Source: an uncultured Selenomonadales bacterium | GTDB lineage: Bacteria; Bacillota; Negativicutes; Acidaminococcales; Acidaminococcaceae | Length of the DNA stretch: 64,000 nucleotides | Assembly (NCBI GenBank): GCA_900315345.1 | Contig: OMYP01000002.1 | Span: forward strand, 1-64,000 | Reading direction: 5' to 3' | In this document: one piece after another, positions 25,556 through 34,337 of the stretch | Numbering within the stretch: position 1 is the stretch's first letter | Layout: the number at the start of each line of letters is the position of its first letter | Translations under genes and position numbers: made by a program | The notes under the pieces: generated by a model | What the model was told of the DNA's origin: nothing | Seen by the model: the letters and a program-made list of their open reading frames with translations, nothing else | Databases searched by the model: none

Positions 25556-27232
25556 CTATTTCAAAAGGTTAAAAAGTTTTTTCTTTTCAATTACCTTTTC
25601 CAAATATTTAAATTTTTTTAATTTCAATTCAATTTCTCGTTCCATTCGTCCTAAATCAGTATATTTTAATTTTTTTCTTTCTTCAAATCGCGGGAAATAT
25701 AGTAAAAATTGAAGCAAGTCGTTATCCGGGAACTCATTAATACGTTTAATATACCAGAACAGAATATCTTGTATACTAGATTTATTATATTTCCAATCAG
25801 GCTCAGTCAATATAAAACTCAAAGCAAAGTTTACAATTCCATTTAAATAGTCATCAAAGCCGAATTCTTGAATTAACTTACCTTCACTTTCCTCACAAAC
25901 AGGAACTACTTTATTATTAATTTCTTTGTATGCTAAACATTGGCCTTCCGGTGCTTTGCAAAATAGCTCAATATTATCCCAAATATCCAAAAAATGCATG
26001 CAATCTATCTTTGTAACAAGGTTCTTTGTTTCCGTTCCTTTTTTTCTAGTCCCTCTATAAATATAAAATGCAGTTATAGGAAGTTGCCAGAAGTCTTGCA
26101 TTAATTCTGTTATATTATCCAACGTGTAACCTGATCCAAACGAATCTACAAAAGCAAAATTTTTAGAACCCTTTGGAATTTCCTGAAGTAAATACTTTTT
26201 TAACAGGTCAGCGTCATCATTCTGCCGCCAATTCACAAGCCAAGTCTTACGGGAACCATAAATATAATCCGTCCTTATAGGAATCTGGCAATGCCGAATT
26301 ATAATATCTACAATTCTTTTAACTATATAGCCATCTCTGGCAATAAAATATATTGTATCTATGCATCTCAATTTACATTGTTCTAATATCCAACATGCGA
26401 AAGCAGTTAATATTGGACCAGCATAATTGCAACCTACTCGATACATAAAGCTTTGTTTATCATACAAACGTGCTACTTTAGAAGATCCCAGAAAAACCTG
26501 AGCATTGACATTATATTTCAGCTCTTTATCCAGATATTTTTCAAAAAAAGTTTCTTTAACAAGTTGCTTATGAAAAGCTTGCAATCCTAAACTTTTAGGT
26601 ATTTTATAATCAGAAAATTTATTATCTCCAATATGGATCCATGAAGAAAGAGTTAAATGCTCTTTCCCCTGAACAAAAGTAAAAAGCGTTCCTTCTGATT
26701 TAGTCTTTTGACATTCACTGGATAAATATGTCGGCAACCGAGCAAACATCATATCAGCTTTATTTAACATTTTTTTTACAGCTGAATATGGAAGATAAAT
26801 ATCAGAAATTAATAACACCTTTTTTCCGATAGAAACAAGCACTTTAATTTCTTCAATTGTGTCAGTCAGAGCTATACTGTAATTGTATTCAATTTCTAAT
26901 TCTAATGTTTTCAAAGTTTCAATTTGTGCTTCAGTTAAGGCGTAATTCTGGGCTATTTCAATATAAATATCTTCCAGTGTAATTTCTCCCCGGTTTTCTG
27001 GTAGATGTTTTCTCGAATAATCTTCGTAATTACGACGAATACGTGCAAAATCACAAGAAAGACTTTGGGGCAAACTGGCAAAAGATACATCATTCTGAAT
27101 ACGCTGTTGCATAATTGTAAAGATACCTTCAGGAGAACCAGTTATTCTCGTAAGTATTGTATCAAATATATTAAAAGAATATGCTTGATAATCACCATAT
27201 TTATTTAATACGTCCTTACCCTCTTTAATCAT
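25556..27232 (-). CDS. Large HAD-superfamily protein of polysaccharide clusters (COG5610-like)
   Basis: Residues ~15-215 resemble the HAD-like domain of COG5610 proteins found in capsule and O-antigen loci: motif I SFNIFDTILTR, motif II in VLLISDIYLP (a conserved LISDIYLP block), and motif III/IV in WIHIGDNKFSDYKIPKSLG. The C-terminal ~340 residues hold a second conserved region (YIARDGYIVKRI and FVDSFGSGYTLDNI), also typical. In the family motif I normally reads FDxFDT; here the first Asp, the expected nucleophile, is Asn (AAT codon). Activity is therefore doubtful. The gene is the most AT-rich of the window. The start is supported by GAGGTG upstream. Confidence 0.75.
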   Translation of the reverse strand: MIKEGKDVLNKYGDYQAYSFNIFDTILTRITGSPEGIFTIMQQRIQNDVSFASLPQSLSCDFARIRRNYEDYSRKHLPENRGEITLEDIYIEIAQNYALTEAQIETLKTLELEIEYNYSIALTDTIEEIKVLVSIGKKVLLISDIYLPYSAVKKMLNKADMMFARLPTYLSSECQKTKSEGTLFTFVQGKEHLTLSSWIHIGDNKFSDYKIPKSLGLQAFHKQLVKETFFEKYLDKELKYNVNAQVFLGSSKVARLYDKQSFMYRVGCNYAGPILTAFACWILEQCKLRCIDTIYFIARDGYIVKRIVDIIIRHCQIPIRTDYIYGSRKTWLVNWRQNDDADLLKKYLLQEIPKGSKNFAFVDSFGSGYTLDNITELMQDFWQLPITAFYIYRGTRKKGTETKNLVTKIDCMHFLDIWDNIELFCKAPEGQCLAYKEINNKVVPVCEESEGKLIQEFGFDDYLNGIVNFALSFILTEPDWKYNKSSIQDILFWYIKRINEFPDNDLLQFLLYFPRFEERKKLKYTDLGRMEREIELKLKKFKYLEKVIEKKKLFNLLK

Positions 27233-27444
27233 AGAGCACCTCTAAAATACTATTCTTGTAGCATAAAATCAATTGACGTTTTAAAAGACCTGCAATTTGA
27301 CCAATACGGATAATAAATGTAATTGCTTTTTTCTCTTACTAATACTAATAAAATTCATAACTAACAATTCAAAGCCTATTCTGTCATGCTATTTCAAACT
27401 TTTGAATGAATTGCAAAACCTGTAATTCAAACCTTAAGGGCTAA

Positions 27445-28584
27445 CTAAGACAATATATCCACAATTTTTTCTATCAGTGTGTCTTGTCCATATTTCTTGT
27501 TGGCGCCAATCAGTCCTTGACGGTATTCTTCCGAGCGGTTCTCAAAGCAGTTGATAAATTCTTCTAACTGCCTTGAAAAACTTTCCACACTATCCAACTT
27601 CACCGCTTGTCCGATCTTAAATTTCTGTAATATTTCCGGATTCATTTCTGGGGACTGCAGTACAGGCTTAAAATATCCTATAGCTGTAAAGAGCATAGCA
27701 CTGGGCTGATAACGGTAACGCTCCGCTCCATAAGGCATCAAAATAATATCGCAATCCATTAGAGCTTTCTGCCATTCAATTCCCAACAGATTTTTATGCC
27801 AGAAAGAAATATTATCATACTGCGCGTATTTTTTTGCTAGTCTTTCGAAATCGTCGCTATCCTCTTGTGTAACGGTTGCCCCCTGTACCATAAAATGAAC
27901 CTTCCGCGTAAATTTAGCTTTCACAAAAGCATCCAATAAAAATTCCAGATTCTTTTCTTTCCGGTACTGTCCAAAGAATCCTAACCGTAATGGATCATGA
28001 AATTTAAAATCCGGCGTGACTTCCAGATCCAGTGGTCGATAAACAGGCGCCATAATTACATGAAAATTAGCACAATCCGCCAGTTCCGGAAATTTCGTCT
28101 GGAGTCCCAAAGCGCCTAAATGTATATTTGCATAAGTCTTTAAGCTTTTGACACCATCCACAAAGCGCGACCTGTCCCCCGGCATGATACCATGGAACAT
28201 GAAGAGCACCGGTACAGGGCTATTTTTGATTTTACTGCTACGGATCGAACGCATCACCCGCCAGCTGTTGGTAGGAACAATAATCGCATCACATAAGCCC
28301 TGACTTGCTTTTTTACAGGCATCGTCAAGCCATGCAATACGTCTCTTTTCACGCAGTACTGATAAATATATCTTCTTCAGTCTCCCTGCGCCTGCATAAC
28401 TGACAGCTTCGCCCCCTGCCAAATAGGTTACCGGAACATGATAATCAAGTTTAAACGGATATTTTTCAGGGACAAAAAACACCGGCTCGTGTCCCTGTTT
28501 TTTTAGCTCTTCCACCAGGATACGATCAAATTCTACTTCATGCCCTGCCGGCATGACGATTGTTTCCAGAATAGCGATACGCAT
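27445..28584 (-). CDS. Glycosyltransferase, GT-B fold (GT4-like)
   Basis: The N-terminal half has the pattern of a GT-B acceptor domain (ILETIVMPAGHEVEFDRILVEEL then KKQGHEPVFFVP). The C-terminal half shows LGFFGQYRKEKNLEFLLDAF near residue 200, a typical start of the GT1/GT4 donor domain, and DIILMPYGAERYRYQPSAML near 300 in place of the usual EX7E region. Donor and acceptor cannot be predicted. The ATG of MRIAILET is preferred (GGAG 6 bases upstream) to a TTG four codons earlier. It follows the WaaE-like gene by 44 bases and is likely co-transcribed with it. A 212-bp AT-rich gap separates it from the HAD gene. Confidence 0.85.
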   Translation of the reverse strand: MRIAILETIVMPAGHEVEFDRILVEELKKQGHEPVFFVPEKYPFKLDYHVPVTYLAGGEAVSYAGAGRLKKIYLSVLREKRRIAWLDDACKKASQGLCDAIIVPTNSWRVMRSIRSSKIKNSPVPVLFMFHGIMPGDRSRFVDGVKSLKTYANIHLGALGLQTKFPELADCANFHVIMAPVYRPLDLEVTPDFKFHDPLRLGFFGQYRKEKNLEFLLDAFVKAKFTRKVHFMVQGATVTQEDSDDFERLAKKYAQYDNISFWHKNLLGIEWQKALMDCDIILMPYGAERYRYQPSAMLFTAIGYFKPVLQSPEMNPEILQKFKIGQAVKLDSVESFSRQLEEFINCFENRSEEYRQGLIGANKKYGQDTLIEKIVDILS

Positions 28585-28628
28585 TTTTGTCTCCAATCAG
28601 GTAATAATCTATAAGAAAATAAAATATT

Positions 28629-29429
28629 TTATTTTCTTTGCAATTCATACAGTTTCAAATATTTCAGCAGCGTATAAAAGAAATGGGTAATGCTCAGGCA
28701 TACGCCCATCCAGCCATCCATGAATCCGCGGCGGACGATTAACATTTTAAATACGCCGCCCACACTGTGAAGCAACGCACCCGGTAACGTGGTGCGTTTT
28801 CCTTTTTTATAAGCGTCTTCAGCCCAGATAGTAGTGTAACGGCAAAGTTTTTCTTCCCATTCCTGCCAGTTCTTATAAGTAAAATGCTCGATGTGGCCGT
28901 TCAGCTTTTCCATAAGCAGACTGCATTCCGGTCGCTCGTGCACCTTTCCTTCCCATTTGACGCATTTCCTGGGAAATAGCCGGGGCACCCAATCCGGATA
29001 CAGCACCCCATAGCTGAATTTTGTTCCAAATGCCACCGATTTGCGATGAATACTGTACTGTTTCAGCTTTCCTTCTGATACAGCATTATGACTTCCGATA
29101 CCGTTTATATTGACAGTTGGCAAACTTTCCGTTACAACTTTTTTTATTGCCTTCACCAGTTCATGGTTCAGATGCTCGTCTGCATCCAGATACAACACCC
29201 ACTCGGCTTCTGTCTGCGACAATGCAAAATTACGCTGGGCCGAAAAGTCATTATCCCAGGCACGGTAGACCACACGGGCCCCGCTGTTTTTCGCCAGCTC
29301 CACCGTCCGATCCGTACTGCCGGAATCCACTACCAGCACTTCATCGGCGCACTGCAAAGCATTCTTTACGGTTGCTTCTATGTTGTTTTCTTCGTTTTTA
29401 GTCAGAATAATCGCGCTTAAGGAAGCCAT
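28629..29429 (-). CDS. WaaE/KdtX-like glycosyltransferase family 2
   Basis: A GT-A protein with the WaaE-type signature: LSAIILTKNEENNIEATVKNA, then DEVLVVDSGSTDRTVELAK, then FSAQRNFAL and WVLYLDADEHL, the DXD metal site. Family members transfer glucose or heptose to the LPS inner core. The C-terminal ~100 residues contain the typical HFTYKNWQEWEEKLCRYTTIWA segment and a hydrophobic end. The ATG of MASLSA has AGGTG about 8 bases upstream; GTG codons further up are alternatives. GC content here is closer to the core genome than that of its neighbours. It supports an outer membrane with LPS. Confidence 0.9.
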   Translation of the reverse strand: MASLSAIILTKNEENNIEATVKNALQCADEVLVVDSGSTDRTVELAKNSGARVVYRAWDNDFSAQRNFALSQTEAEWVLYLDADEHLNHELVKAIKKVVTESLPTVNINGIGSHNAVSEGKLKQYSIHRKSVAFGTKFSYGVLYPDWVPRLFPRKCVKWEGKVHERPECSLLMEKLNGHIEHFTYKNWQEWEEKLCRYTTIWAEDAYKKGKRTTLPGALLHSVGGVFKMLIVRRGFMDGWMGVCLSITHFFYTLLKYLKLYELQRK

Positions 29430-29824
29430 TCCTTGCACCTGCACTCATTTAAACAAAATAATTTTGCGGATTTATCAAAGCCTTCTCATTTTATTATCTC
29501 AATTCTGTTTTCCAAAAATATTTTTTATGGTTTCGTATTGCTGACATGGTTTTCATTCATTTACAGCGGAATTCTTACTCAGCATTTTCTCAATACACTT
29601 CCGTCCGCTTATCCTGTAAAGGACTTTCAGATTCATTTGCTAAACAAACCTGCTTATTATTGTATTATACCACATTTCCTACCCTGTTCCAATCGCAACC
29701 ACCTACCGCTGCACCATCAGTTTTTCTTGCCGCATAATACTAAGTACTATACAAAAACTAAAATTTGTTATAATATGTAGTTATCTGTTATCAAAAGTGC
29801 AATCATCACAAGGAGCCTTCATTT
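29430..29824. other. 395-bp divergent intergenic region with a gpsA remnant
   Basis: The region separates the glycosyltransferase genes (minus) from the phosphoethanolamine transferase (plus). It contains the second copy of the 23-bp gpsA 3'-end repeat. Read on the minus strand, the frame there ends PLQDKRTEVY-stop, against RDKRTEVY-stop in gpsA, with no start codon upstream. A TATAAT at 29769-29774 can serve the plus-strand gene. The rest is AT-rich with no further feature recognised. Confidence 0.6.
29584..29606. repeat. Copy 2 of the 23-bp exact repeat (gpsA 3'-end remnant)
   Basis: Identical over 23 bp to 21004-21026, followed by TTATCC-GT shared with gpsA over the next dozen positions. 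It is non-coding here and marks the right side of the glycan cluster. Confidence 0.8.
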
Positions 29825-31645
29825 ATGAAATCTAAAATATCCTCTTTTTGTCCTATATTTGCTTTGTTTCTGATCATTCATTTTTTCCTTTACGGTTTTT
29901 ATTTATGCATGAGCGTAGGTATTCCCGATAAAACTATCTATCTTCAGCTACGACGGTATATTCCCTGTGCACTGGTCGTTGCCTTTTCCGTGACATTGTG
30001 GCGTCACGCAGGGCTTCCAACTGTAAAACTTTGGCCCCACAGTACCGTTGCACTGTTATGGATTCTGACCTATCCCCTCAGCTATTGGATTGCTTTTCAT
30101 CTAAATACCAATTTTATTGATAACCATTATGATATTGCTATCGGCGCCTATCTTTTTTGTTGCATGGTTTGCTTGCACTTGCTTTTGCTTCGATATTACA
30201 AGTATAGTCGTCAATCAAGTATTATTATAGGTGTTCTTTTAACAGTACTATCAATCCTGCCGGTAACACAGATTGTGTATTTTTTCAACTACGGAACACC
30301 CGTTTCCCCGGCAGCATGTCTTGCCCTTCTGCAAACCAATGGTTCGGAAGCACGGGAATTTATTTTGCAGAACATTGGATATGGCGGTATAGGTTTTATC
30401 ATCATCTTTTTTGGGGCGTTACTGATTCTTTTTACAAAAGGAGCATCCGTCAAAAAAAACACTGTACCTTTGAATAAAAAGACATTGATCATTATCTTGG
30501 TTTTGCTTCTGACTTCCGGCGCATACGGTTTCGTAACCATCAAAAAAACCGGAGCATTGTATGCATTCTATAGTGCCAAAGATTATTTATACAATGCCAC
30601 ACTGTTCAATAAACTGCATGATAAGAATTTTTCGGATCTTGAGGTGGCCTTGCCCGCTAACCGCCCAAGCAGGCCTTCAACGGTTATTATGGTGATTGGA
30701 GAATCTGCTTCCAGATATTACATGAGTGCCTATAGAGATACAGAAAGAGACAATTCTCCCTGGATGCGCACCCAGTCTGAAAACAGGGACTTTATTCTTT
30801 TCAGGCACGCCTATGCTAGTTGGGGACAAACAGTACCGTCACTGGAACGTGCACTGACTGAAAAAAATCAGTATAACACAAAAGAATTCCACGACTCCCT
30901 TACCATCCTTGACCTTGCCAAAAAAGCCGGTTACGAAACCTGGTGGTTCAGCGGGCAAGGTACTATTGATGCAGCAGATACGCCTATTACACTGGTAGCC
31001 AAGACAGCCGATCACAGCGCCTGGCTGGAAGATACCCTTGTTGGCACTACAGAAAAAAAATATGACGGAGATCTGTTACCCTGGCTGAAACAAATAGATC
31101 CGTCAAAAAACAATTTTATTGTACTGCATATTATGGGGAGCCACGACAATTATATCAATCGCTATCCACCTGAATTCACCCGTTGGAAAATTGCCGGAGC
31201 AGAGGAACGCATCGATGAATATGATAATTCCCTGGCTTACACAGACAAATTTTTGCAAGATGTACATGAATACGGTGTCAGGTACCTAAACCTGCAGGCT
31301 ATGCTGTATTTTTCAGATCATGGCGCTAATCCTTTATATAAACGCCACCCTGAACTGTCCGACTTTATCAGTCTTCGTATTCCCATGTTTTTGTATCTGT
31401 CCCCCGAGTATCAAAAGCTATATCCGGAAACAACCGATTCACTTCGTTCCCATGCAAACAGTTACTTTACTAATGACCTGATTTATGAGATGGTTGCCGG
31501 TATTTTAAATATTAAATCCAATCATTATGATGAAACTAACAGTTTTGCCAGTCCTCAATACAAATACACAAGGGAAACATTGAAAACACGACTGGGCAAA
31601 AACAGTTTAGCAGAAGATGTTGATGAAGATTATTCTCAAAAATAG
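29825..31645 (+). CDS. Phosphoethanolamine transferase (EptA/CptA family)
   Basis: An inner-membrane enzyme with five N-terminal helices within residues ~8-240 and a periplasmic sulfatase/alkaline-phosphatase-like domain. Metal- and phosphate-binding landmarks are MVIGES (289-294), a candidate nucleophile Thr336 in SWGQTVPS, LHIMGSHDNY and FSDHG. These enzymes move phosphoethanolamine from phosphatidylethanolamine to lipid A or core sugars, altering surface charge and cationic-peptide sensitivity. Its presence implies LPS. A TATAAT lies about 50 bp upstream and AAGGAG is close to the ATG. The next gene, an unknown membrane protein, may be functionally linked. Confidence 0.9.
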   Translation: MKSKISSFCPIFALFLIIHFFLYGFYLCMSVGIPDKTIYLQLRRYIPCALVVAFSVTLWRHAGLPTVKLWPHSTVALLWILTYPLSYWIAFHLNTNFIDNHYDIAIGAYLFCCMVCLHLLLLRYYKYSRQSSIIIGVLLTVLSILPVTQIVYFFNYGTPVSPAACLALLQTNGSEAREFILQNIGYGGIGFIIIFFGALLILFTKGASVKKNTVPLNKKTLIIILVLLLTSGAYGFVTIKKTGALYAFYSAKDYLYNATLFNKLHDKNFSDLEVALPANRPSRPSTVIMVIGESASRYYMSAYRDTERDNSPWMRTQSENRDFILFRHAYASWGQTVPSLERALTEKNQYNTKEFHDSLTILDLAKKAGYETWWFSGQGTIDAADTPITLVAKTADHSAWLEDTLVGTTEKKYDGDLLPWLKQIDPSKNNFIVLHIMGSHDNYINRYPPEFTRWKIAGAEERIDEYDNSLAYTDKFLQDVHEYGVRYLNLQAMLYFSDHGANPLYKRHPELSDFISLRIPMFLYLSPEYQKLYPETTDSLRSHANSYFTNDLIYEMVAGILNIKSNHYDETNSFASPQYKYTRETLKTRLGKNSLAEDVDEDYSQK

Positions 31646-31860
31646 TCCTTAACTCCGCTGTCTGTTTTCAGGCGCTCTTTTATCTGCAGTTTTAATTAAT
31701 TATGATAACAGAAAATAACGGTTGATTTTTAGCGAAAAACGTGATGTAATTATTATATACAAAGAGTTGGTTTTTATTGCTCCGTCTTTCAGAAGTTTCT
31801 TTCTTCCACCGACATCAGACTTCCCTTCAATTGAAGAAAGGTTTATTATTTAGTCATAAC

Positions 31861-32607
31861 ATGAACTCACAATTAAATCAGCATAATAAGACCCATAGCA
31901 GTTATTTTATTGATAAAATTTTTCTTTCCCCCTTTTTTACCGGGCTCTTTATACTTTCAGCTATGGCCGCTTATTTTATTCTCTGCTATGCATTGCGGGC
32001 ACGGCTGGGCGTGTTCGACGTGGAAAAAATCGGCCTCACGGAAACCCTTACCTATCTGTTTTATGGTCTGGGAGGCGGTATAGTGTTTATGCTATATGAG
32101 GATCATCTCAATACGCCCCGCCAGAAAACTTACTATTACATGTGTTTTTTGTGGTTTTGCGCCCTGTTGCGGGAAATGGGAGTCCAGCATTGGCTCACCA
32201 CTCACGATTCCACGGCTATCAAAATCCGTTTTTTTACGAATCCCAATAACCCCCTGTACGAAAAGGTTTTTACTTTCATCCTGCTCCTGATAGTTGCCAG
32301 AGTTGTCATCCGCCTGCTGTATCGTTATGTGAAACCGGTGGTTTCCGGATTTCTAAAGATGCACCCTGTCCACTGGTCTATTGTTTCATTCAGTATCTGG
32401 GTTGTTGTTACGCAAATTGCCGACCGCTTTCCGTCAAAATATAGGCATGCCACCGGTGTAGATCTTTCCGAGCCCGTCCGTTTTTTTCTTAAAATTCTGG
32501 AAGAAGGCGGGGAGTCATTGCTTCCACTGATTTTTGCCATTGCCATGCTCCAGTTCCATTTCCTGCTGCAAAAAGAGAATTCTGCTGAAGAAAAATGTAG
32601 TGAATGA
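31861..32607 (+). CDS. Unknown integral membrane protein, about 248 residues
   Basis: I do not recognise a family. From the chosen start (MNSQLNQ) there are about six hydrophobic segments, beginning near residues 22-45, with charged loops including a conserved-looking ALREMGVQHWLTTHDS. The motif arrangement does not match a transporter or phosphatase family known to me. The start is uncertain: this ATG lacks a good Shine-Dalgarno, while a TTG 28 codons upstream would add a non-hydrophobic extension. It follows the phosphoethanolamine transferase by 215 bp on the same strand and is followed by a strong terminator, so a shared envelope role is plausible. Confidence 0.65.
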   Translation: MNSQLNQHNKTHSSYFIDKIFLSPFFTGLFILSAMAAYFILCYALRARLGVFDVEKIGLTETLTYLFYGLGGGIVFMLYEDHLNTPRQKTYYYMCFLWFCALLREMGVQHWLTTHDSTAIKIRFFTNPNNPLYEKVFTFILLLIVARVVIRLLYRYVKPVVSGFLKMHPVHWSIVSFSIWVVVTQIADRFPSKYRHATGVDLSEPVRFFLKILEEGGESLLPLIFAIAMLQFHFLLQKENSAEEKCSE

Positions 32608-32683
32608 AAACGGAATGTAAAATAAAAACAGTGCAAAAGGAAAACGCAATTAATATAAACGAAAACGTAATACCATAAAAAAC

Positions 32684-32739
32684 AAAGCCTTCTGTCAACG
32701 AACAGGTTACAGTAACCTTACATGACAGAAGGCTTTTTT
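32684..32739. terminator. Bidirectional rho-independent terminator
   Basis: A 14-bp stem (AAAGCCTTCTGTCA against its complement) encloses a second small hairpin (GGTTAC/GTAACC). T runs follow on both strands (TTTTTT on plus, TTTGTTTTTT on minus). It can end both the plus-strand membrane-protein transcript and the convergent larA-like transcript. Confidence 0.9.
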
Positions 32740-32774
32740 CATTTATATTAATTCAATATGTTTAAAACAGCCCT

Positions 32775-34061
32775 TTATTCCACCAACGGCACTGTCAGGC
32801 TGCCGGTAGGCATCAGGATCACGCTGTAATCCTTGCCAACATATTTTTCCGCTGCCGCCAGTGCTTCTTCCACTGTATCCACGGCCCCGTCAAAGAGCAT
32901 GTCTTTGGCCATCTGCCGGTCCAGCCCCGTAACTAAAATGAAGTGGGCTTTCCGGAACAGGCGGGTCACCGCGTAAGCCTTGTTGGCCCCGATGACGAAC
33001 CGGTCTTTGATCTCTTTTTCAATGGCGTCGATACTGCCCAGACGTTTGCAGGTCTCTTCCAGCACGGCGCTGCCGCTGCCTTCCTCGCATTCCGCCAGCA
33101 GGATCACTGCGCCCCCTTCACGGCAGGCCAGCACAGCGTTGTCCATGGTCTTCTGCATCTGATATACGTTAATGTCTTTTGGATAACCGCCACATGAAGC
33201 AATGACCACGTCTGCCTTTTGGGGGATCTTTACCCCGTAGACCTGGTCCACGAACTTGCAGGCTTCTTTATGAGCGGCTATATAATCCCCTGCAAACATC
33301 CGCAGGAAACGGTGTTCCGCATCCAGAATGGCGTTGAACAGGAAAACGCTGCTGCCCCGTTTCTTCATGGCGTCGGCCCACAGGGCCACCCCTTCCATTT
33401 GGTCGTCGTAGACCGGGTTTCCTTCCATGGCCCCTAAACCGGATGCGGGATCCAACATGAAACTGTGGTTGTGGCGAACGGTTTCCATGGCGGCGCAGCC
33501 CGGCAGCACGGCCTTACGGCCTCCGCCGTAACCGGCGAAATAATGGAATACGATGGTGCCCGTTAAAATCACATGGTCGCTGTGGCAGATCCGTTTGTTG
33601 ATCAGCACCGGGGTAAAGCGGCTGGTGGTACCGAAATATTCAAAGTCTTCCGCGATCTTGGCGTCGCTGTTGAACATTTTGATGCGGGAAGCTACTTCTT
33701 CACCAACGCCTTCTACCATTTCCTCGTGGGTCATAAGCCGGTGGGTACCCAGGCTGAACACGATCTGCATGTTCTCGTCGGGAATCCCCAGTTTGTTCAT
33801 TTCGTTTACCAGCACCGGCATAAAGTCAAAGCTGTTGGCTACCCGGGTGGGATCGTTGCAGATGAAAGTCACGGTCTGGCCCGGTTTGATAATTTTATTG
33901 ATGGGTTCCGTACCGATGGGATTGTAGATGGCGTCCAGCACCCCCTGCTGTACGTTTTCCATAACCGGGGTCTCAGGCATACGGACTTCTTTCAGGATAC
34001 GGCTTTCATCCAGGGAAAAGCTTTTGGTTCCACGGCCATAGTGGAATGTAAATTCTTTCAT
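32775..34061 (-). CDS. larA: LarA-family nickel-pincer enzyme (lactate racemase-like)
   Basis: The 428-residue protein matches the LarA fold (DUF2088). The residues that hold the nickel-pincer nucleotide cofactor are all present: H107 in SLGTHRLM, H173 in IVFHYFAGYG and K183 in GGGRKAVLPG, at the same spacing as H108/H174/K184 of Lactobacillus plantarum LarA. Family members racemise or epimerise alpha-hydroxy acids, of which lactate is only one, so the substrate is unproven. The cofactor-making genes larB, larC and larE are not next to it. It lies downstream of the V-ATPase operon but beyond a terminator, and ends at a bidirectional terminator. Confidence 0.88.
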   Translation of the reverse strand: MKEFTFHYGRGTKSFSLDESRILKEVRMPETPVMENVQQGVLDAIYNPIGTEPINKIIKPGQTVTFICNDPTRVANSFDFMPVLVNEMNKLGIPDENMQIVFSLGTHRLMTHEEMVEGVGEEVASRIKMFNSDAKIAEDFEYFGTTSRFTPVLINKRICHSDHVILTGTIVFHYFAGYGGGRKAVLPGCAAMETVRHNHSFMLDPASGLGAMEGNPVYDDQMEGVALWADAMKKRGSSVFLFNAILDAEHRFLRMFAGDYIAAHKEACKFVDQVYGVKIPQKADVVIASCGGYPKDINVYQMQKTMDNAVLACREGGAVILLAECEEGSGSAVLEETCKRLGSIDAIEKEIKDRFVIGANKAYAVTRLFRKAHFILVTGLDRQMAKDMLFDGAVDTVEEALAAAEKYVGKDYSVILMPTGSLTVPLVE

Positions 34062-34260
34062 GTTGCGCCTCCTTGTGTTTCTGTAACGATTCTGAAAATT
34101 GAAGCAATGGTTATTGATTTTGCATCCGTACTATACATCTGCATATCAGCACTTCAGCATTGAAAATATTCTTTCTATTATTTTACCAAAAAATGCCTTT
34201 AAAAGATAGCAGAAAATCTGAAAACCACCCTGCCTGAAATATGGCAGCGCGTTCAACGCA

Positions 34261-34291
34261 AAAGGGAGTTCCCCCAAGGAGAACTCCCTTT
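34261..34291 (-). terminator. Terminator of the V-ATPase operon
   Basis: AAAGGGAGTTC pairs perfectly with GAACTCCCTTT around a short loop, followed on the minus strand by TTTT. It lies about 47 bp after the ntpD stop. Confidence 0.8.
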
Positions 34292-34337
34292 ATTATTGGA
34301 TCCTGTATTTAATTATACAAATTCGTTCCAACTCAGC

